Assembly (NCBI RefSeq): GCF_023283485.1
Contig: NZ_JAKILU010000016.1
Coordinates: 1 to 64,000 of the forward strand
Length of the DNA stretch: 64,000 nucleotides
DNA from: Shewanella glacialipiscicola
GTDB taxonomy: Bacteria > Pseudomonadota > Gammaproteobacteria > Enterobacterales > Shewanellaceae
Direction of reading: 5' to 3'
A program made the position numbers and the translations under genes. Positions 37,187 through 47,254 of the stretch are shown piece after piece; the stretch's first letter is position 1, and each line of letters opens with the position of its first letter. Below the pieces are notes generated by a model, which was given only the letters and a program-made list of their open reading frames with translations, did not search any database and was not told the origin of the DNA.

Positions 37187-39799
37187 ATGGAAAGTGTTAA
37201 CAAATTAACGGCTATTTCTTTAGCTGTCGCGGCGGCTTTGCCTATGATGGCAAGCGCCGATGTGATGATTACCGAGTATGTTGAAGGTAGCTCAAATAAC
37301 AAAGCAATTGAACTCTATAACAGCGGTGATACGGCAATTGATCTTGCGGGTTATAAACTGGTCCGTTATAAAGATGGTGCAACCACAGCATTAGATATGG
37401 TGGCACTCGATGGTCAATCGATCAAATCTAAATCCACTAAAGTCATTTTAAATACGACTGGCGCAATTACGCTTCCTCAAGGCGTAGATAGTTACTCTGG
37501 TAGTTTAAGCTTTAATGGTGGTGATGCTGTTGCTCTGCTTAAAGATGATGCAATTGTTGATATTATTGGCGATGTACCAACACCAGTAGGCTGGGGATTA
37601 GACGTTACCCTAAAGCGCAAGTTAGATTCATTAATCGCCAATACAGTATTCAACGCCGCGCAGTGGGAACAATTACCTAAAGATACCTTCTCAGGTTTAG
37701 GTTCACTAGACACGCCAGTAGAGCCAGAAACCCCCGTCTTTAGCTGCACTGGCGCTAAAATTGTGCCTATTTATCAAGTGCAAGGTGCGGGTGAGTCTAG
37801 CCCATATATTGCTGACGGTACGTTTGAATCGGAAGCTGAAGTTACCGTGCGCGGCGTAGTTACTGCCCGCGGCGAAAGTTTATTTAAAGGTTTTTATTTA
37901 CAAGAAGTTAAGGGTGATAATTCACCGTATACCTCTGATGGCGTGTTTGTACTACTCGGTGAGGCAGTACCTGCAGAAATTCAACCTGGAGTTGAGGTTT
38001 GCGTACAGGGTAAGGTAAAAGAATACTTTGGCTTAACTCAAATCGATATTAAAAACGATAATAAATTTGAAGTCGGCGCTAAAGGCAATGTTCCTGCCCC
38101 AGTGCCATTTTATGTGGCCGATGGTGAAACCTTAGCCCAAGCGTTAGAGCGCTATGAAGGCATGAATGTCGTGTTAGATGCGGGTAGCGATCTTAAGATC
38201 AGCCGTACCTTTAGCTTTGACTATGCGGGTAAGCGCAACAACATGTTAGTGTCTTATCAAGCGCCTTTGATGAAACCAACACAGTTATACCCCGCGCTTT
38301 CTGCCGAAGCGACTGCGTTAGTCAAGTCTAACCTCGAAAACCAACTTTTTATTGAGTCCGATTACAAACCTGCCGATGGCGAGATCCCATACTTCCCCGA
38401 TTTCAACGTTGAAACGGGTTACATCCGTGTTGGCGATCAACTGACTAATCTGCAAGGTGTTATTGGTTATAGCTACGGCGCTTATCGTTTAGTGGCAACT
38501 AACCAAATCACAGCGGGTGATTTTATCCGTGGTGATGACAGAACCGATGCGCCTAGCGTTGCGACTAAAGGTGATATTCGCGTTGCCAGCTTTAACGTGT
38601 TGAACTTTTTTAACGATGTCGATGGTGGCAACACTAATCCCTCTGGTAGCAATCGTGGCGCATTAACGCTTGAAGAAATGGTATTGCAACGTACTAAAAT
38701 TGTTAGCGCAATTACTGCCATGAACGCTGATATCGTTGGCCTGATGGAAATTGCTAACAATGGTTTTGGTGAAAAGAGTGCGATTAAAGATTTAGTCGAT
38801 GCGCTGAACGACAAACAAACGCCTGAAAATGCTTATAGTTTTGTTGAAATTGCAGATGCCGATAAATATGACGGTCAATACTTTGGTTCTGATGCTATTA
38901 CTGTAGGCATGTTATATCGTGGCGGCAAAGTGACCTTAGCGGGCGCTGCACAAGCGATTAAAACGCCAGAGCAACATGCTAGTGCAGGTTCTGTCACGCG
39001 CACTAAAGATGATAAAGCTGAGATTAACCCAGGTAACGATGCTTACCAACGTCACAGCTTAGCGCAGGCATTTAAGATCCATAACGAATCCCTAACTGTT
39101 GTTGTTAACCATCTGAAATCTAAAGGTTCAGGATGTTTAGAAGATTGGATGAATTTCGAAGACTCAGTCGATCCAGCCGATCAACAGGGCAAGTGTAATG
39201 CTTTCCGTGTGTCTGCTGCTAAAGTGTTGGGTGAAACGCTAAAGGACGTCAAGGGCGATTTACTGGTTATTGGTGATATGAACGCCTACGGTATGGAAGA
39301 TCCAATCCGTGTGCTGACTGACTTTGATGCGAGCAAGTCAGATCGTGACATCATGACGGCTTCATGGACGACGCTTGATGGCAAAGTGTTTGAACGCCAA
39401 GGTAGTAAGATTGAAAAAGGTTATGGCTTGATCAACCTCAACACTAAAGCTCATGGCGTAGGCACATATTCTTACAGCTATAACGGTGAGTTAGGTAACT
39501 TAGACCACGCTTTAGCTAATGCTAGCCTTGCTAATCGTTTAGTGGATATTGAGGATTGGCACATCAACTCAGTAGAATCTAACCTGTTTGAATATGGTAA
39601 AAAGTTCTCTGGCAAGTTAGCCAAATCTGAAAATGCTTTCTCGGCATCAGATCACGACCCTGTGATTGTTGCCTTAAGCTATCCTGCCCCTGTTGTGACT
39701 CCCACACCGACACCTAAACCTAAAAATGATGGCGGTGCTTTGGGCTACTTAGGCTTAGCCTTACTATCCCTGTTTGGTTTGCAGCGTCGTCGCCGTTAG
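37187..39799 (+). CDS. exeM: Extracellular nuclease ExeM-type, GlyGly-CTERM
   Basis: An 870-residue secreted DNase. Domains in order: Sec signal ending SA at about 24; a lamin-tail-like domain (VMITEYVEGSSNNKAIELYN, about 25-150); an OB-fold-type region (about 190-300); and an endonuclease/exonuclease/phosphatase catalytic domain from about 465 (IRVASFNVLNFF, VGLMEIANNG, NHLKSKGSG, VIGDMNAYG, SDHDPVIVAL). At the C-terminus, GGALGYLGLALLSLFGLQRRRR is a GlyGly-CTERM anchor processed by rhombosortase after type II secretion. In S. oneidensis ExeM degrades extracellular DNA and affects biofilm structure. Position next to fkpA agrees with that genome. Confidence 0.93.
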   Translation: MESVNKLTAISLAVAAALPMMASADVMITEYVEGSSNNKAIELYNSGDTAIDLAGYKLVRYKDGATTALDMVALDGQSIKSKSTKVILNTTGAITLPQGVDSYSGSLSFNGGDAVALLKDDAIVDIIGDVPTPVGWGLDVTLKRKLDSLIANTVFNAAQWEQLPKDTFSGLGSLDTPVEPETPVFSCTGAKIVPIYQVQGAGESSPYIADGTFESEAEVTVRGVVTARGESLFKGFYLQEVKGDNSPYTSDGVFVLLGEAVPAEIQPGVEVCVQGKVKEYFGLTQIDIKNDNKFEVGAKGNVPAPVPFYVADGETLAQALERYEGMNVVLDAGSDLKISRTFSFDYAGKRNNMLVSYQAPLMKPTQLYPALSAEATALVKSNLENQLFIESDYKPADGEIPYFPDFNVETGYIRVGDQLTNLQGVIGYSYGAYRLVATNQITAGDFIRGDDRTDAPSVATKGDIRVASFNVLNFFNDVDGGNTNPSGSNRGALTLEEMVLQRTKIVSAITAMNADIVGLMEIANNGFGEKSAIKDLVDALNDKQTPENAYSFVEIADADKYDGQYFGSDAITVGMLYRGGKVTLAGAAQAIKTPEQHASAGSVTRTKDDKAEINPGNDAYQRHSLAQAFKIHNESLTVVVNHLKSKGSGCLEDWMNFEDSVDPADQQGKCNAFRVSAAKVLGETLKDVKGDLLVIGDMNAYGMEDPIRVLTDFDASKSDRDIMTASWTTLDGKVFERQGSKIEKGYGLINLNTKAHGVGTYSYSYNGELGNLDHALANASLANRLVDIEDWHINSVESNLFEYGKKFSGKLAKSENAFSASDHDPVIVALSYPAPVVTPTPTPKPKNDGGALGYLGLALLSLFGLQRRRR

Positions 39800-39842
39800 G
39801 CTGGCTTGTGCTCACAAGGTAAATTTGTGAGCTAAACTGATG

Positions 39843-39871
39843 TAAAAAGGATGGGTAACCATCCTTTTTTG
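39843..39871 (+). terminator. Terminator of exeM
   Basis: The stem AAAAAGGATGG/CCATCCTTTTT has a GTAA loop and a T-run. Confidence 0.93.
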
Positions 39872-40010
39872 TGGTTGTTATTAAATGGGGTATTTTTAGG
39901 TGGTAGTCATTTTTGAGCATAAGTTAATAACCTGAGTATTAAGTAAACTAGTTGAACTTGATTTACTTCGCAGTAAACTGCAGATTGGTGTTATTGATTA
40001 GGAAGTTATA

Positions 40011-40448
40011 ATGAGTATTTGGTTCAGACCCATCACTTTAGAAGATTGTGTGCGTTTAGATGCAGGTATGGGCGGTAAAGGCACATTAATGCAAACCTTA
40101 GGGATAGAGATTAGTGAGATTGGCGACGATTATTTAAAGGCAACGATGCCAGCCGGTCCTGCGGTACATAATCCTTTGGGCATAGTGCATGGCGGTGCGA
40201 ATGTCGCACTTGCCGAAACTGTTGCCAGTTATGCTGCAAATTTTGCGGTGGATTTTGAACAATATTACTGTGTTGGACAAGAGATTAACGCCAACCATCT
40301 ACGGGCTTCCCGTAATGGCGTGTTAACAGCTACAGCTAAGCCTATCCATCTGGGTAAACGCAGTTCAGTATGGGAAATTGTAATCCACAACAGTGCGGGT
40401 GAACTGACCTGTATTTCTCGGATGACAGCAGCGGTCGTTAAACGCTAA
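40011..40448 (+). CDS. PaaI-family hotdog thioesterase
   Basis: A 145-residue single-hotdog-fold acyl-CoA thioesterase, close to the YdiI/MenI/EntH group. The motif HNPLGIVHGGANVALAETVASYAA carries the conserved His/Gly segment and the catalytic Glu (about residues 58-81). NANHLRASRNGVLTATAKPIHLG and the ending W-E-I-V-I complete the fold. It hydrolyses a CoA or carrier-protein thioester, with the substrate unknown. GGAAG precedes the ATG. It is followed by the YgjV-like gene on the same strand. Confidence 0.88.
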   Translation: MSIWFRPITLEDCVRLDAGMGGKGTLMQTLGIEISEIGDDYLKATMPAGPAVHNPLGIVHGGANVALAETVASYAANFAVDFEQYYCVGQEINANHLRASRNGVLTATAKPIHLGKRSSVWEIVIHNSAGELTCISRMTAAVVKR

Positions 40449-40530
40449 ATGCAATAGGCTAGCCTATTTCCAGTCGTGTAAGTAGCGTATCAATCGTTTG
40501 ATTTAAATAACATATGATTAAGGATTAGCT

Positions 40531-40773
40531 ATGGATAATGCAACAATTTGGGAATGGGTTGGTTATTTAGCCTCGGTAGTCGTGGCGATTTCGCTGATGA
40601 TGTCAAACATCAAAAAGTTACGCTGGTGGAATCTCATCGGCGCGGCCTTATTTGTGGCGTATGGTATTGCAATTAGTGCTTATCCTGTTGCCTTAGTTAA
40701 CTTTTTTATCGTATTAATTGACGCTTATTATTTGATTAAGCTTTACCGCGAAGCCGATTCACCCGCCCATTAG
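40531..40773 (+). CDS. YgjV-like small inner-membrane protein
   Basis: An 80-residue membrane protein with three hydrophobic segments (about residues 8-24, 31-49 and 53-70). The pattern EWVGYLASVVVAISLMMSNIKKLRWWNLIGA with AYPVALVNFFIVLIDAYYL resembles the YgjV/Imp inner-membrane family, also called CBU_0592-like. Function is unknown. AAGGA lies upstream of the ATG. Confidence 0.75.
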   Translation: MDNATIWEWVGYLASVVVAISLMMSNIKKLRWWNLIGAALFVAYGIAISAYPVALVNFFIVLIDAYYLIKLYREADSPAH

Positions 40774-41018
40774 CCCCAATATATTACCTTCTGTTTGCTC
40801 GTATCTAACAGCCCCCTTTGATTTTCGATAGCAGCTTTAATAATGCCGTCTATCGCAGGTCATGGCTGTTTAGCCTACGCCATTGTTCAATTATCTTGTT
40901 GCACTACCGCTAATCTTATTTACAGATTGAGCGAATCTAATTTAATCGCTTTCTTGTTTTGTGGTGATTGTCTATTCTTGCTCTATAGGCAACATGTCAT
41001 CCGCCAAGGAGATAAGCC

Positions 41019-41072
41019 ATGGCTACCATTTATGATCTAATTGAAACGTGGTTAATTACCCATCAAGACTAA
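41019..41072 (+). CDS. 17-residue leader ORF upstream of katB
   Basis: A short frame encoding MATIYDLIETWLITHQD. A strong ribosome site, AAGGAG (41006-41011), lies 7 bases before the ATG. Its stop codon (TAA, 41070-41072) overlaps the AAGGAA that serves as the katB ribosome site, and katB starts 10 bases later. This arrangement suggests a translated leader peptide coupled to katB. I know no family, and existence as a protein is unproven. Confidence 0.5.
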   Translation: MATIYDLIETWLITHQD

Positions 41073-41082
41073 GGAATAAGAT

Positions 41083-42558
41083 ATGAGTCAACAGAATTTA
41101 GCAAGTCAATACTTAACGAGCCAAAACGGTGCACCTGTCGCTGATGACCAAAACTCATTGTCAGCGGGCGAACGCGGTCCTTTATTATTACAAGATTGGC
41201 ATCTGATTGAAAAATTAGCCCATTTTAACCGTGAACGTATTCCTGAGCGCATCGTGCATGCTAAAGGTACCGGTGTTTACGGCACGTTTACCCTGACCAA
41301 AGAGTTAAGTGATTTTACCATTGCCGACCATTTCAATGGTGTGGGCAAGCAAACTGAAACCTTTATGCGTTTCTCTACCGTAGGCGGTGAAATGGGTTCG
41401 GCCGATGCCGAACGTGATCCACGTGGCTTTGGTCTGCGCTTTTATACCACTCGCGGTAATCACGATATTGTAGGTAACAATACGCCGACGTTTTTTATTC
41501 GTGATGGCATAAAGTTTCCTGATTTTATTCACACGCAAAAACGTAATCCGCAGACCAACTTAAAAGATCCACAGGCCATGTGGGACTTTTGGTCGCTAAA
41601 CCCTGAAGCTATGCATCAAGTGACTATTTTGATGTCGGATCGCGGTATTCCGGCCAACTACCGTCAGATGCACGGTTATGGTTCACACACGTTCTCGCTA
41701 TGGAATGCTAAGGGTGAGCGTTTTTGGGTGAAGTTTCACTTTAAATCTCAGCAAGGCGTGGTCAATTTAACCAATGAACAGGCAGATAAATTAAAAGGTA
41801 TCGACCCTGATTCATCACAGCGCGATATGGTTGTGGCGATTACTGATGGTAATTTCCCGCGCTGGAGTGTCAATGTTCAGATTATGCCCGAGGCAGATGC
41901 GAATACTTACGCGATTAATCCATTTGATTTAACTAAGGTTTGGCCGCATAGCGACTATCCCCTGATTGAGATTGGTGTGTTAGAACTGAATCGACTGCCA
42001 CAAAACTACTTTGCTGAAGTTGAGCAAGTGGCATTGGCACCGAGCAATTTAGTGCCCGGCGTAGGCGCTTCGCCAGATAAGATGTTACAAGCGCGTTTAT
42101 TTGCCTATGCTGATGCTCAGCGTTACCGTATTGGCGCTAATTACAACCAGTTACCGGTAAACTGTCCACACGCAGCTAAGGCAAATCATCATCAACGTGG
42201 CGGCGCAATGGCAGGTACACAATGCCCGTTTAGCCATAGTCAAACCGGTGGTGATGCCAGTGCCAATTATGGCCCGAACAGTACCCCATCAGCCTTAATT
42301 GAGCCGGTTAACTTTACAGAGCCACCACTTCGATTAGAAGGTGAGGCTGCGCGTTATAGTCGTTATAACCAAGACGATTACACTCAGGCGGGTAATTTGT
42401 ATCGAATCTTTAGTGAAGATGAGAAAGCACGCTTAGTGGCTACGATTTCAGGTTCCCTGTGCCAGGCGAGTTTAGATGTGCAGCAACGCATGGTAGGGCA
42501 TTTCACCCAAGCCGATGCTGATTACGGCCAAAGTATAAAGCAAGCGTTAGGTTTATAG
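41083..42558 (+). CDS. katB: Clade-type small-subunit heme catalase KatB
   Basis: A 491-residue monofunctional heme catalase that dismutates hydrogen peroxide. The active-site His is at about residue 59 (RIVHAKG), the distal Asn at about 132 (GNNTPTFF), and the proximal heme-ligand Tyr at about 342 in ARLFAYADAQRYR. Length fits the small-subunit group. There is no signal peptide, so it is likely cytoplasmic. It is preceded by a possible coupled leader ORF. Peroxide-responsive control (OxyR) is likely from the family, but I could not place an unambiguous OxyR site. Confidence 0.95.
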   Translation: MSQQNLASQYLTSQNGAPVADDQNSLSAGERGPLLLQDWHLIEKLAHFNRERIPERIVHAKGTGVYGTFTLTKELSDFTIADHFNGVGKQTETFMRFSTVGGEMGSADAERDPRGFGLRFYTTRGNHDIVGNNTPTFFIRDGIKFPDFIHTQKRNPQTNLKDPQAMWDFWSLNPEAMHQVTILMSDRGIPANYRQMHGYGSHTFSLWNAKGERFWVKFHFKSQQGVVNLTNEQADKLKGIDPDSSQRDMVVAITDGNFPRWSVNVQIMPEADANTYAINPFDLTKVWPHSDYPLIEIGVLELNRLPQNYFAEVEQVALAPSNLVPGVGASPDKMLQARLFAYADAQRYRIGANYNQLPVNCPHAAKANHHQRGGAMAGTQCPFSHSQTGGDASANYGPNSTPSALIEPVNFTEPPLRLEGEAARYSRYNQDDYTQAGNLYRIFSEDEKARLVATISGSLCQASLDVQQRMVGHFTQADADYGQSIKQALGL

Positions 42559-42591
42559 AGTATTAGTCATACTTATATAATGGCTTAAATG

Positions 42592-42626
42592 AAAAAACCG
42601 AGGTGATATTCACTCTCGGTTTTTTA
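42592..42626. terminator. Bidirectional terminator between katB and norW
   Basis: The stem AAAACCGAG/CTCGGTTTT has a loop of about 12 bases containing GTGATATTCAC. T-runs occur on both strands. Confidence 0.88.
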
Positions 42627-42707
42627 CCTTTAAATAGCGTTCATTCGTTGATTAATAGGCAAGTAACGTCTAAATCAATGTCAAATTAGGTAATGCCAAC
42701 GCCATCA

Positions 42708-43874
42708 TTAAGCTGCCGCGAGCACAGTATTCGGGCTATTGAGTTGCTTTAATAATCCAAAAGCTTGTTTCATTTTATCTTCTGTTACGATAAATCCGAG
42801 TAATATTTCATCTGCATCTAATGCTTTAATACAGGTGCCTTGGGCATCAATATCGACGCGCCAGCGGTGAACGTTACTAACCGTAATACCGCCTAATTGC
42901 ATCGGTAATAAGGGAGTTTTTACTTTAACAAGCATCGCAGGGAAATTCACCGCAGTGGCTTGATTTAACAAGGTGCTTGCCAGTGCGTTGGCACTCAGTA
43001 ATGCTGGTTGCAAATAGGCCATGCTTTGACCATTGATGTGAGCACAGTCTCCTAGTGCATAAATATCGCTATCACTTGTTTGTAAGTACTCATTAACTAT
43101 GATGCCTTTATTGACCTCAAGACCCGCATTTTGCGCAAGTTGGCTGTTAGGTATTAGGCCTGCTGCGCAGATCACCGCATCACAAGTAAAGTGCAGGTCG
43201 TTATCGAGACTTACAGCAATACAGCTATCTTGGTGTTGCAGTTGACTTACCCGAGTTTGTAATTGCACGGTTACCCCTTGCTTGGCTAACACCGCAGCAA
43301 GTTTTTGGCTTAGCATTTCAGGCAATAAGTTTGCCATTAGGCTTGCCTGCGGGTCGACTAAAAAGACCTGTTTACCCGCAGTCGCTAGATCCATTGCTAA
43401 CTCAACCCCGACTAACCCCGCACCGATAACGAGTACTTTTGCTGCACTACGTATATTGGCTTGGCAGGCTTGATACTCGCTTAAGCTGTTAAATGTATGA
43501 ATAGCATTAATGGCATCGCCACTCATTTTAGGAATAAAAGGCCGTGCGCCTGTAGCGAGCACTAACTTCTCATAGGCGACTTCGCGGCCCTGAGTGCAAA
43601 AGACCACTTTGCGATCTTTGTCTATGTGAGTGACTTCACTGTGATTGATCAAATCAATTTGTTGTTCTTTAGCAAACTCTGCGGCCGTTAATTTAATCAG
43701 ATCTGCCGCCATTTGCTGGCGACTAAATACATGGCTTAAATCTGGTTTATGATATTCATCACCCGAGTCAGCGGTAATCAAGGTAATAGCCTGCTCAGTG
43801 TTTAATCGGCGCAGCGTTTTCACTAATTGATACGCCGCAAAACCACTACCAATAATGACGATAGGTCTAGGCAT
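42708..43874 (-). CDS. norW: Nitric oxide reductase flavorubredoxin reductase NorW
   Basis: A 388-residue FAD/NADH oxidoreductase that passes electrons from NADH to flavorubredoxin NorV. The FAD motif [18 protein letters not shown] is at the N-terminus. The NAD-binding motif [18 protein letters not shown] is at about 147-164, and [10 protein letters not shown] is the second FAD motif near 275. Its ATG lies inside the norV end, and the two genes overlap by 8 bases (ATGCCTAG), so translation is coupled. It is the last gene of the leftward norVW operon. Confidence 0.93.
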   Translation of the reverse strand: MPRPIVIIGSGFAAYQLVKTLRRLNTEQAITLITADSGDEYHKPDLSHVFSRQQMAADLIKLTAAEFAKEQQIDLINHSEVTHIDKDRKVVFCTQGREVAYEKLVLATGARPFIPKMSGDAINAIHTFNSLSEYQACQANIRSAAKVLVIGAGLVGVELAMDLATAGKQVFLVDPQASLMANLLPEMLSQKLAAVLAKQGVTVQLQTRVSQLQHQDSCIAVSLDNDLHFTCDAVICAAGLIPNSQLAQNAGLEVNKGIIVNEYLQTSDSDIYALGDCAHINGQSMAYLQPALLSANALASTLLNQATAVNFPAMLVKVKTPLLPMQLGGITVSNVHRWRVDIDAQGTCIKALDADEILLGFIVTEDKMKQAFGLLKQLNSPNTVLAAA

Positions 43875-45375
43875 GATTCACCTCACTTTTCTTTACCGCA
43901 AAGACGCTTTTACCAAGACCACATTCAGGGCAGAGGAAGTCATCAGCCACTTGTGCCCAAGGTGTCCCAGCCGCAATATCCTGATTGGGCTCACCGTCTT
44001 TAGGGTCGTAAACCCATTGGCAAACAGTACAAATCATAGATTGTGCATCATCCACTACAAGGCTTGCATTTTTTGCTGGCGCTGGCGTAATGGCAGGTGC
44101 TGCGTTTTGATTAACGGCTTGACTAGGTTTAGACATAACCTGATTGATAATCGAGCGACTATTTGCGCTGTCGAGTGGGCGCAATGCCCATTCTTTGGCA
44201 ATACGTTGTCCGTGTTGACGGCACTCTTGCATCGCGTCACGATCAGGGCGCCATTTAACTTTTAAGCCGACAGAGGTTTCAAATCCAGCATCCATTAAAC
44301 GGGTATGAATTCTATCGACAGCGCCACCATTCCAGCCATAACTACCGAAAGCTGCGGCTTTTTTATTACGAAAGCGTAAGCCAGTGATTTCTTCTAACAT
44401 AGCGGCAATTTTAGGCATCATCACGTTATTCATAGTGGATGAGCCCACCAAAATACCTTTAGATCTAAATGCTTGCGCTAGAATTTCATTCTTGTCATGG
44501 CGGGCAACGTTATATACTTTTACTGCAACATTTGGGTCAACATCATGAATGCCTTGGGCAATGCCATCTGCCATCATGCGGGTGTTGTTTGACATAGAAT
44601 CGTAGAAAATAGTGATGCGATCTTCTTGATAAGCATCAGCCCAAGCCAAATACTGGTGAATAATTTGCGCAGGATTGTCGCGCCACACAATACCGTGGGC
44701 TGTCGCAATCATATCTACTGGTAAATTAAAGCTTAATACTTCGTGAATTTTAGCGGTTACTAGGCTGCTAAATGGCGTTAAAATATTGGCATAGTAACGT
44801 AGGCATTGTTCCATCAATTCATTTTGATCGACTTCATCGTTAAAAAGACGCTCATCACAATAATGTTGACCAAAGGCATCATTACTAAACAAAACCGCAT
44901 CTTCAGTCAGATACGTCATCATGCTATCAGGCCAATGCAGCATTGGCGCTTCAATAAAAATCAGTTGCTTACCATTACCAACATCGAGACTGTCGCCAGT
45001 TTTAACGGTAATGAAATTCCATTCTGGATGGTGATGGTGACCTACGATAGAGTCGACAGCATTTTCAGTGCAATAAATCGGTGTATTAGGGATTTTGGCC
45101 ATGAGAGCCGTCAGCGCGCCGGAGTGATCTTCTTCGGCATGGTTCATCACAATATAATCGATATCGTTTAAATCAATTTCAGCTTCAAGGTTTTGTAAGA
45201 ATTGCTGACTAAAGCGATGATCAACCGTATCAATTAGCACGGTTTTTTCTTCACGGATCAGGTAACTGTTGTAGCTAGTACCTTTGGTAATTTTATATTC
45301 AGTGCCATGAAAATCTTGAACTTCCCAATCGCGTTGACCAACCCAGTGGATATTGTTTTTTACATGAATTGTCAT
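43867..45375 (-). CDS. norV: Anaerobic nitric oxide reductase flavorubredoxin NorV
   Basis: A 502-residue cytoplasmic enzyme that reduces NO to N2O under anoxic conditions. An N-terminal metallo-beta-lactamase-like diiron domain carries H79-x-E81-x-D83-H84 (NHAEEDHSG). The flavodoxin domain has FMN-binding segments [28 protein letters not shown] and [13 protein letters not shown] (about 255-395). The C-terminal rubredoxin domain has the iron ligands in CTVCQW and CPECG. It is preceded by a linker of about 50 residues rich in Ala/Pro. AGGTG precedes the ATG. Transcription should be sigma-54 dependent and NorR-activated. Confidence 0.96.
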   Translation of the reverse strand: MTIHVKNNIHWVGQRDWEVQDFHGTEYKITKGTSYNSYLIREEKTVLIDTVDHRFSQQFLQNLEAEIDLNDIDYIVMNHAEEDHSGALTALMAKIPNTPIYCTENAVDSIVGHHHHPEWNFITVKTGDSLDVGNGKQLIFIEAPMLHWPDSMMTYLTEDAVLFSNDAFGQHYCDERLFNDEVDQNELMEQCLRYYANILTPFSSLVTAKIHEVLSFNLPVDMIATAHGIVWRDNPAQIIHQYLAWADAYQEDRITIFYDSMSNNTRMMADGIAQGIHDVDPNVAVKVYNVARHDKNEILAQAFRSKGILVGSSTMNNVMMPKIAAMLEEITGLRFRNKKAAAFGSYGWNGGAVDRIHTRLMDAGFETSVGLKVKWRPDRDAMQECRQHGQRIAKEWALRPLDSANSRSIINQVMSKPSQAVNQNAAPAITPAPAKNASLVVDDAQSMICTVCQWVYDPKDGEPNQDIAAGTPWAQVADDFLCPECGLGKSVFAVKKSEVNHA

Positions 45376-45457
45376 AAATACACCTATTAGATAAGAAAGA
45401 TACGTTAGAGGATCAGTATGTTATAGCCGCGGCTTAACTCTCTGCTTCCCTTAAGAC

Positions 45458-45473
45458 TGCACTTCCCATGCCA
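45458..45473 (-). promoter_or_regulatory. Sigma-54 (-24/-12) promoter of norVW
   Basis: Read leftward the sequence is TGGCATGGGAAGTGCA, which has the invariant GG-N10-GC spacing with TGGCA at -24 and TGC at -12. It lies 83 bases upstream of the norV start. An AATCAAT...ATTGATT dyad at about 45481-45502, between it and the NorR sites, may bind IHF. Confidence 0.82.
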
Positions 45474-45526
45474 AATTTGTAATCAATTGAAAATTATTGA
45501 TTTTATATTTAAAGCAAAATATAAAT

Positions 45527-45586
45527 GTCATTATGACTGTCTATAGCAGTATCATAATGACAGTCTATATTGTCATTATGATACTG
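45527..45586. promoter_or_regulatory. Three NorR enhancer sites
   Basis: Three near-identical 11-mers fit the NorR core GT-N7-AC: GTCATTATGAC (45527-45537), ATCATAATGAC (45551-45561) and GTCATTATGAT (45572-45582), spaced 24 and 21 bases. The second and third lie in a perfect 16-bp inverted repeat (45547-45562 with 45571-45586). The array sits about 55-125 bases upstream of the norVW sigma-54 promoter, as in E. coli, where NorR binds three sites. Confidence 0.85.
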
Positions 45587-45598
45587 CGAGCCATCAAT

Positions 45599-47206
45599 AT
45601 GTATGTTCAAGCCGATCTCACCCAACTTGCCTTAGATTTAACGATTGGTCTTTCAGCCCAGGATAGATTCGAGCGCCTGCTTGCCGTTGTTAGGCGACGG
45701 GTCAATTGTGATGCCGCGGCATTATTGGTTTTTAAGGATCAACAATTTGTACCGTTAGCGATTGATGGTTTATTTACTGAGGTGTTAGGGCGGCGATTTA
45801 AAATTAGCGAACACCCAAGGTTAGAAGCCATTGCCCGTGCGGGTGATGTGGTGCGCTTTCCTTCGGATAGCCAACTACCTGATCCATATGATGGTTTAAT
45901 CCCTAATCATAGCGATAACTTACAGGTACATGCGTGTATTGGCTTACCGTTAATCGCCCATGATCGCTTGATTGGTGCATTAACTATCGACGGTTTTAAT
46001 CCACAGCAGTTTGATAGTTTTAGTGATAGCGAACTGCGAGTGATCAGTGCACTTGCCGCAGCCAGCTTAAATACGGCTTTGTTAATGCAAAAGCTAGAAT
46101 CCCAAGTCGTGGAAGTATCAAGCGATACCGAAGTGTTAAATCGCCATGCTAGTCAGCAGGAGATTATTGGGCAATCGACTGAGATCCAATCGTTAAAACA
46201 ACAGATTAGCGCGGTAGCCAACACCGATTTATCGGTTTTAATCACCGGTGAAACCGGAGTGGGTAAAGAGTTAGTCGCAGCGGCGATACATAATCAGTCG
46301 ACGCGAGCCGATAAGCCCCTTATCTATTTAAATTGTGCAGCACTGCCAGAATCCGTTGCTGAAAGTGAACTCTTTGGGCATGTCAAAGGCGCGTTTACTG
46401 GTGCGATTAGTCACAGACAAGGCAAGTTTGAATTAGCCAATAATGGCACTTTATTTTTAGATGAAATCGGCGAGTTACCCTTAAGCTTGCAAGCTAAGTT
46501 ATTGAGGGTTTTACAATTTGGTGAATTACAGCGGGTAGGCAGCGATAAGAGTCTAAAAGTAAATACTCGGATTATTACGGCAACTAATCGTATTTTACAT
46601 CAAGAGGCGACAGAGGGCCGCTTTCGCTTTGATCTCTATCATCGTTTAAGTGTGTTTCCTATTCATGTTCCGCCATTGAGGGAGCGTGGCCGAGATATTG
46701 TGCTACTCACAGGTTTTTTTCTGGAACGCTGTAAGACGAAGTTGGGGCTCACCCATGTGAGTATCACGCCATCAGCGCAGCAGTTATTAGAGCAATATGC
46801 GTGGCCGGGTAATGTGCGCGAATTAGAGCATGCAATACACAGGGCGGCAGTGTTAGCCAAAGCCGAACTAAAAACAGCGTATATCAGCTTAAGTGATAAA
46901 CATTTTCAGTTTGATCCTGTGGTTACTCAACCCCAAGTTAATGTGAGTAATGATCCCGCGGTGCAAGTCGTGCCCGTGGTGCAAGCCATTGAAGCCCCAT
47001 CTGCAATAGCGGCCGAATTTCGCGAATCGTCATTATTAGATACCACAATACTAGGGCTTAAGGCATCAACAGAGGCTTATCAGCGTCAACTTATCCGTCA
47101 AGTTTTAGCTGCCAATCAACAAAATTGGGCTGTGTGCGCCAGAGTTTTGCAAGTCGATACCGGTAATTTGCATCGACTCGCAAAGCGGTTAGGTCTGAAA
47201 ACGTAA
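45599..47206 (+). CDS. norR: Nitric-oxide-responsive sigma-54 activator NorR
   Basis: A 535-residue enhancer-binding protein. An N-terminal GAF domain with a non-heme iron NO sensor (about residues 20-165; [39 protein letters not shown]) is followed by the AAA+ domain with Walker A GETGVGKE, the sigma-54 contact loop GAFTGA and Walker [13 protein letters not shown]-terminal Fis-type helix-turn-helix ([24 protein letters not shown]) completes it. The start at 45599 aligns with the E. coli NorR N-terminus. The longer in-frame extension from 45497 would run through the NorR operator array and is unlikely. Divergent from norVW. Confidence 0.95.
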   Translation: MYVQADLTQLALDLTIGLSAQDRFERLLAVVRRRVNCDAAALLVFKDQQFVPLAIDGLFTEVLGRRFKISEHPRLEAIARAGDVVRFPSDSQLPDPYDGLIPNHSDNLQVHACIGLPLIAHDRLIGALTIDGFNPQQFDSFSDSELRVISALAAASLNTALLMQKLESQVVEVSSDTEVLNRHASQQEIIGQSTEIQSLKQQISAVANTDLSVLITGETGVGKELVAAAIHNQSTRADKPLIYLNCAALPESVAESELFGHVKGAFTGAISHRQGKFELANNGTLFLDEIGELPLSLQAKLLRVLQFGELQRVGSDKSLKVNTRIITATNRILHQEATEGRFRFDLYHRLSVFPIHVPPLRERGRDIVLLTGFFLERCKTKLGLTHVSITPSAQQLLEQYAWPGNVRELEHAIHRAAVLAKAELKTAYISLSDKHFQFDPVVTQPQVNVSNDPAVQVVPVVQAIEAPSAIAAEFRESSLLDTTILGLKASTEAYQRQLIRQVLAANQQNWAVCARVLQVDTGNLHRLAKRLGLKT

Positions 47207-47241
47207 AAAGTAAATGGTGATGTTTTATCTCCATTTACTTA
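47207..47241. terminator. Bidirectional terminator between norR and the UPF0016 gene
   Basis: The inverted repeat AAGTAAATGG/CCATTTACTT has a 13-base loop and lies between convergent genes. A weak T-tract. Confidence 0.65.
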
Positions 47242-47254
47242 CATTGTGCCGTTC

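Noticed and set aside
40830..40855. Possible OxyR site upstream of katB
   Set aside because: ATAG and CTAT tetramers are present, but the middle elements do not match the four-part consensus.
40843..41040. 65-codon rightward ORF upstream of katB
   Set aside because: No ribosome site, odd composition, and it overlaps the better-supported 17-codon leader in another frame.
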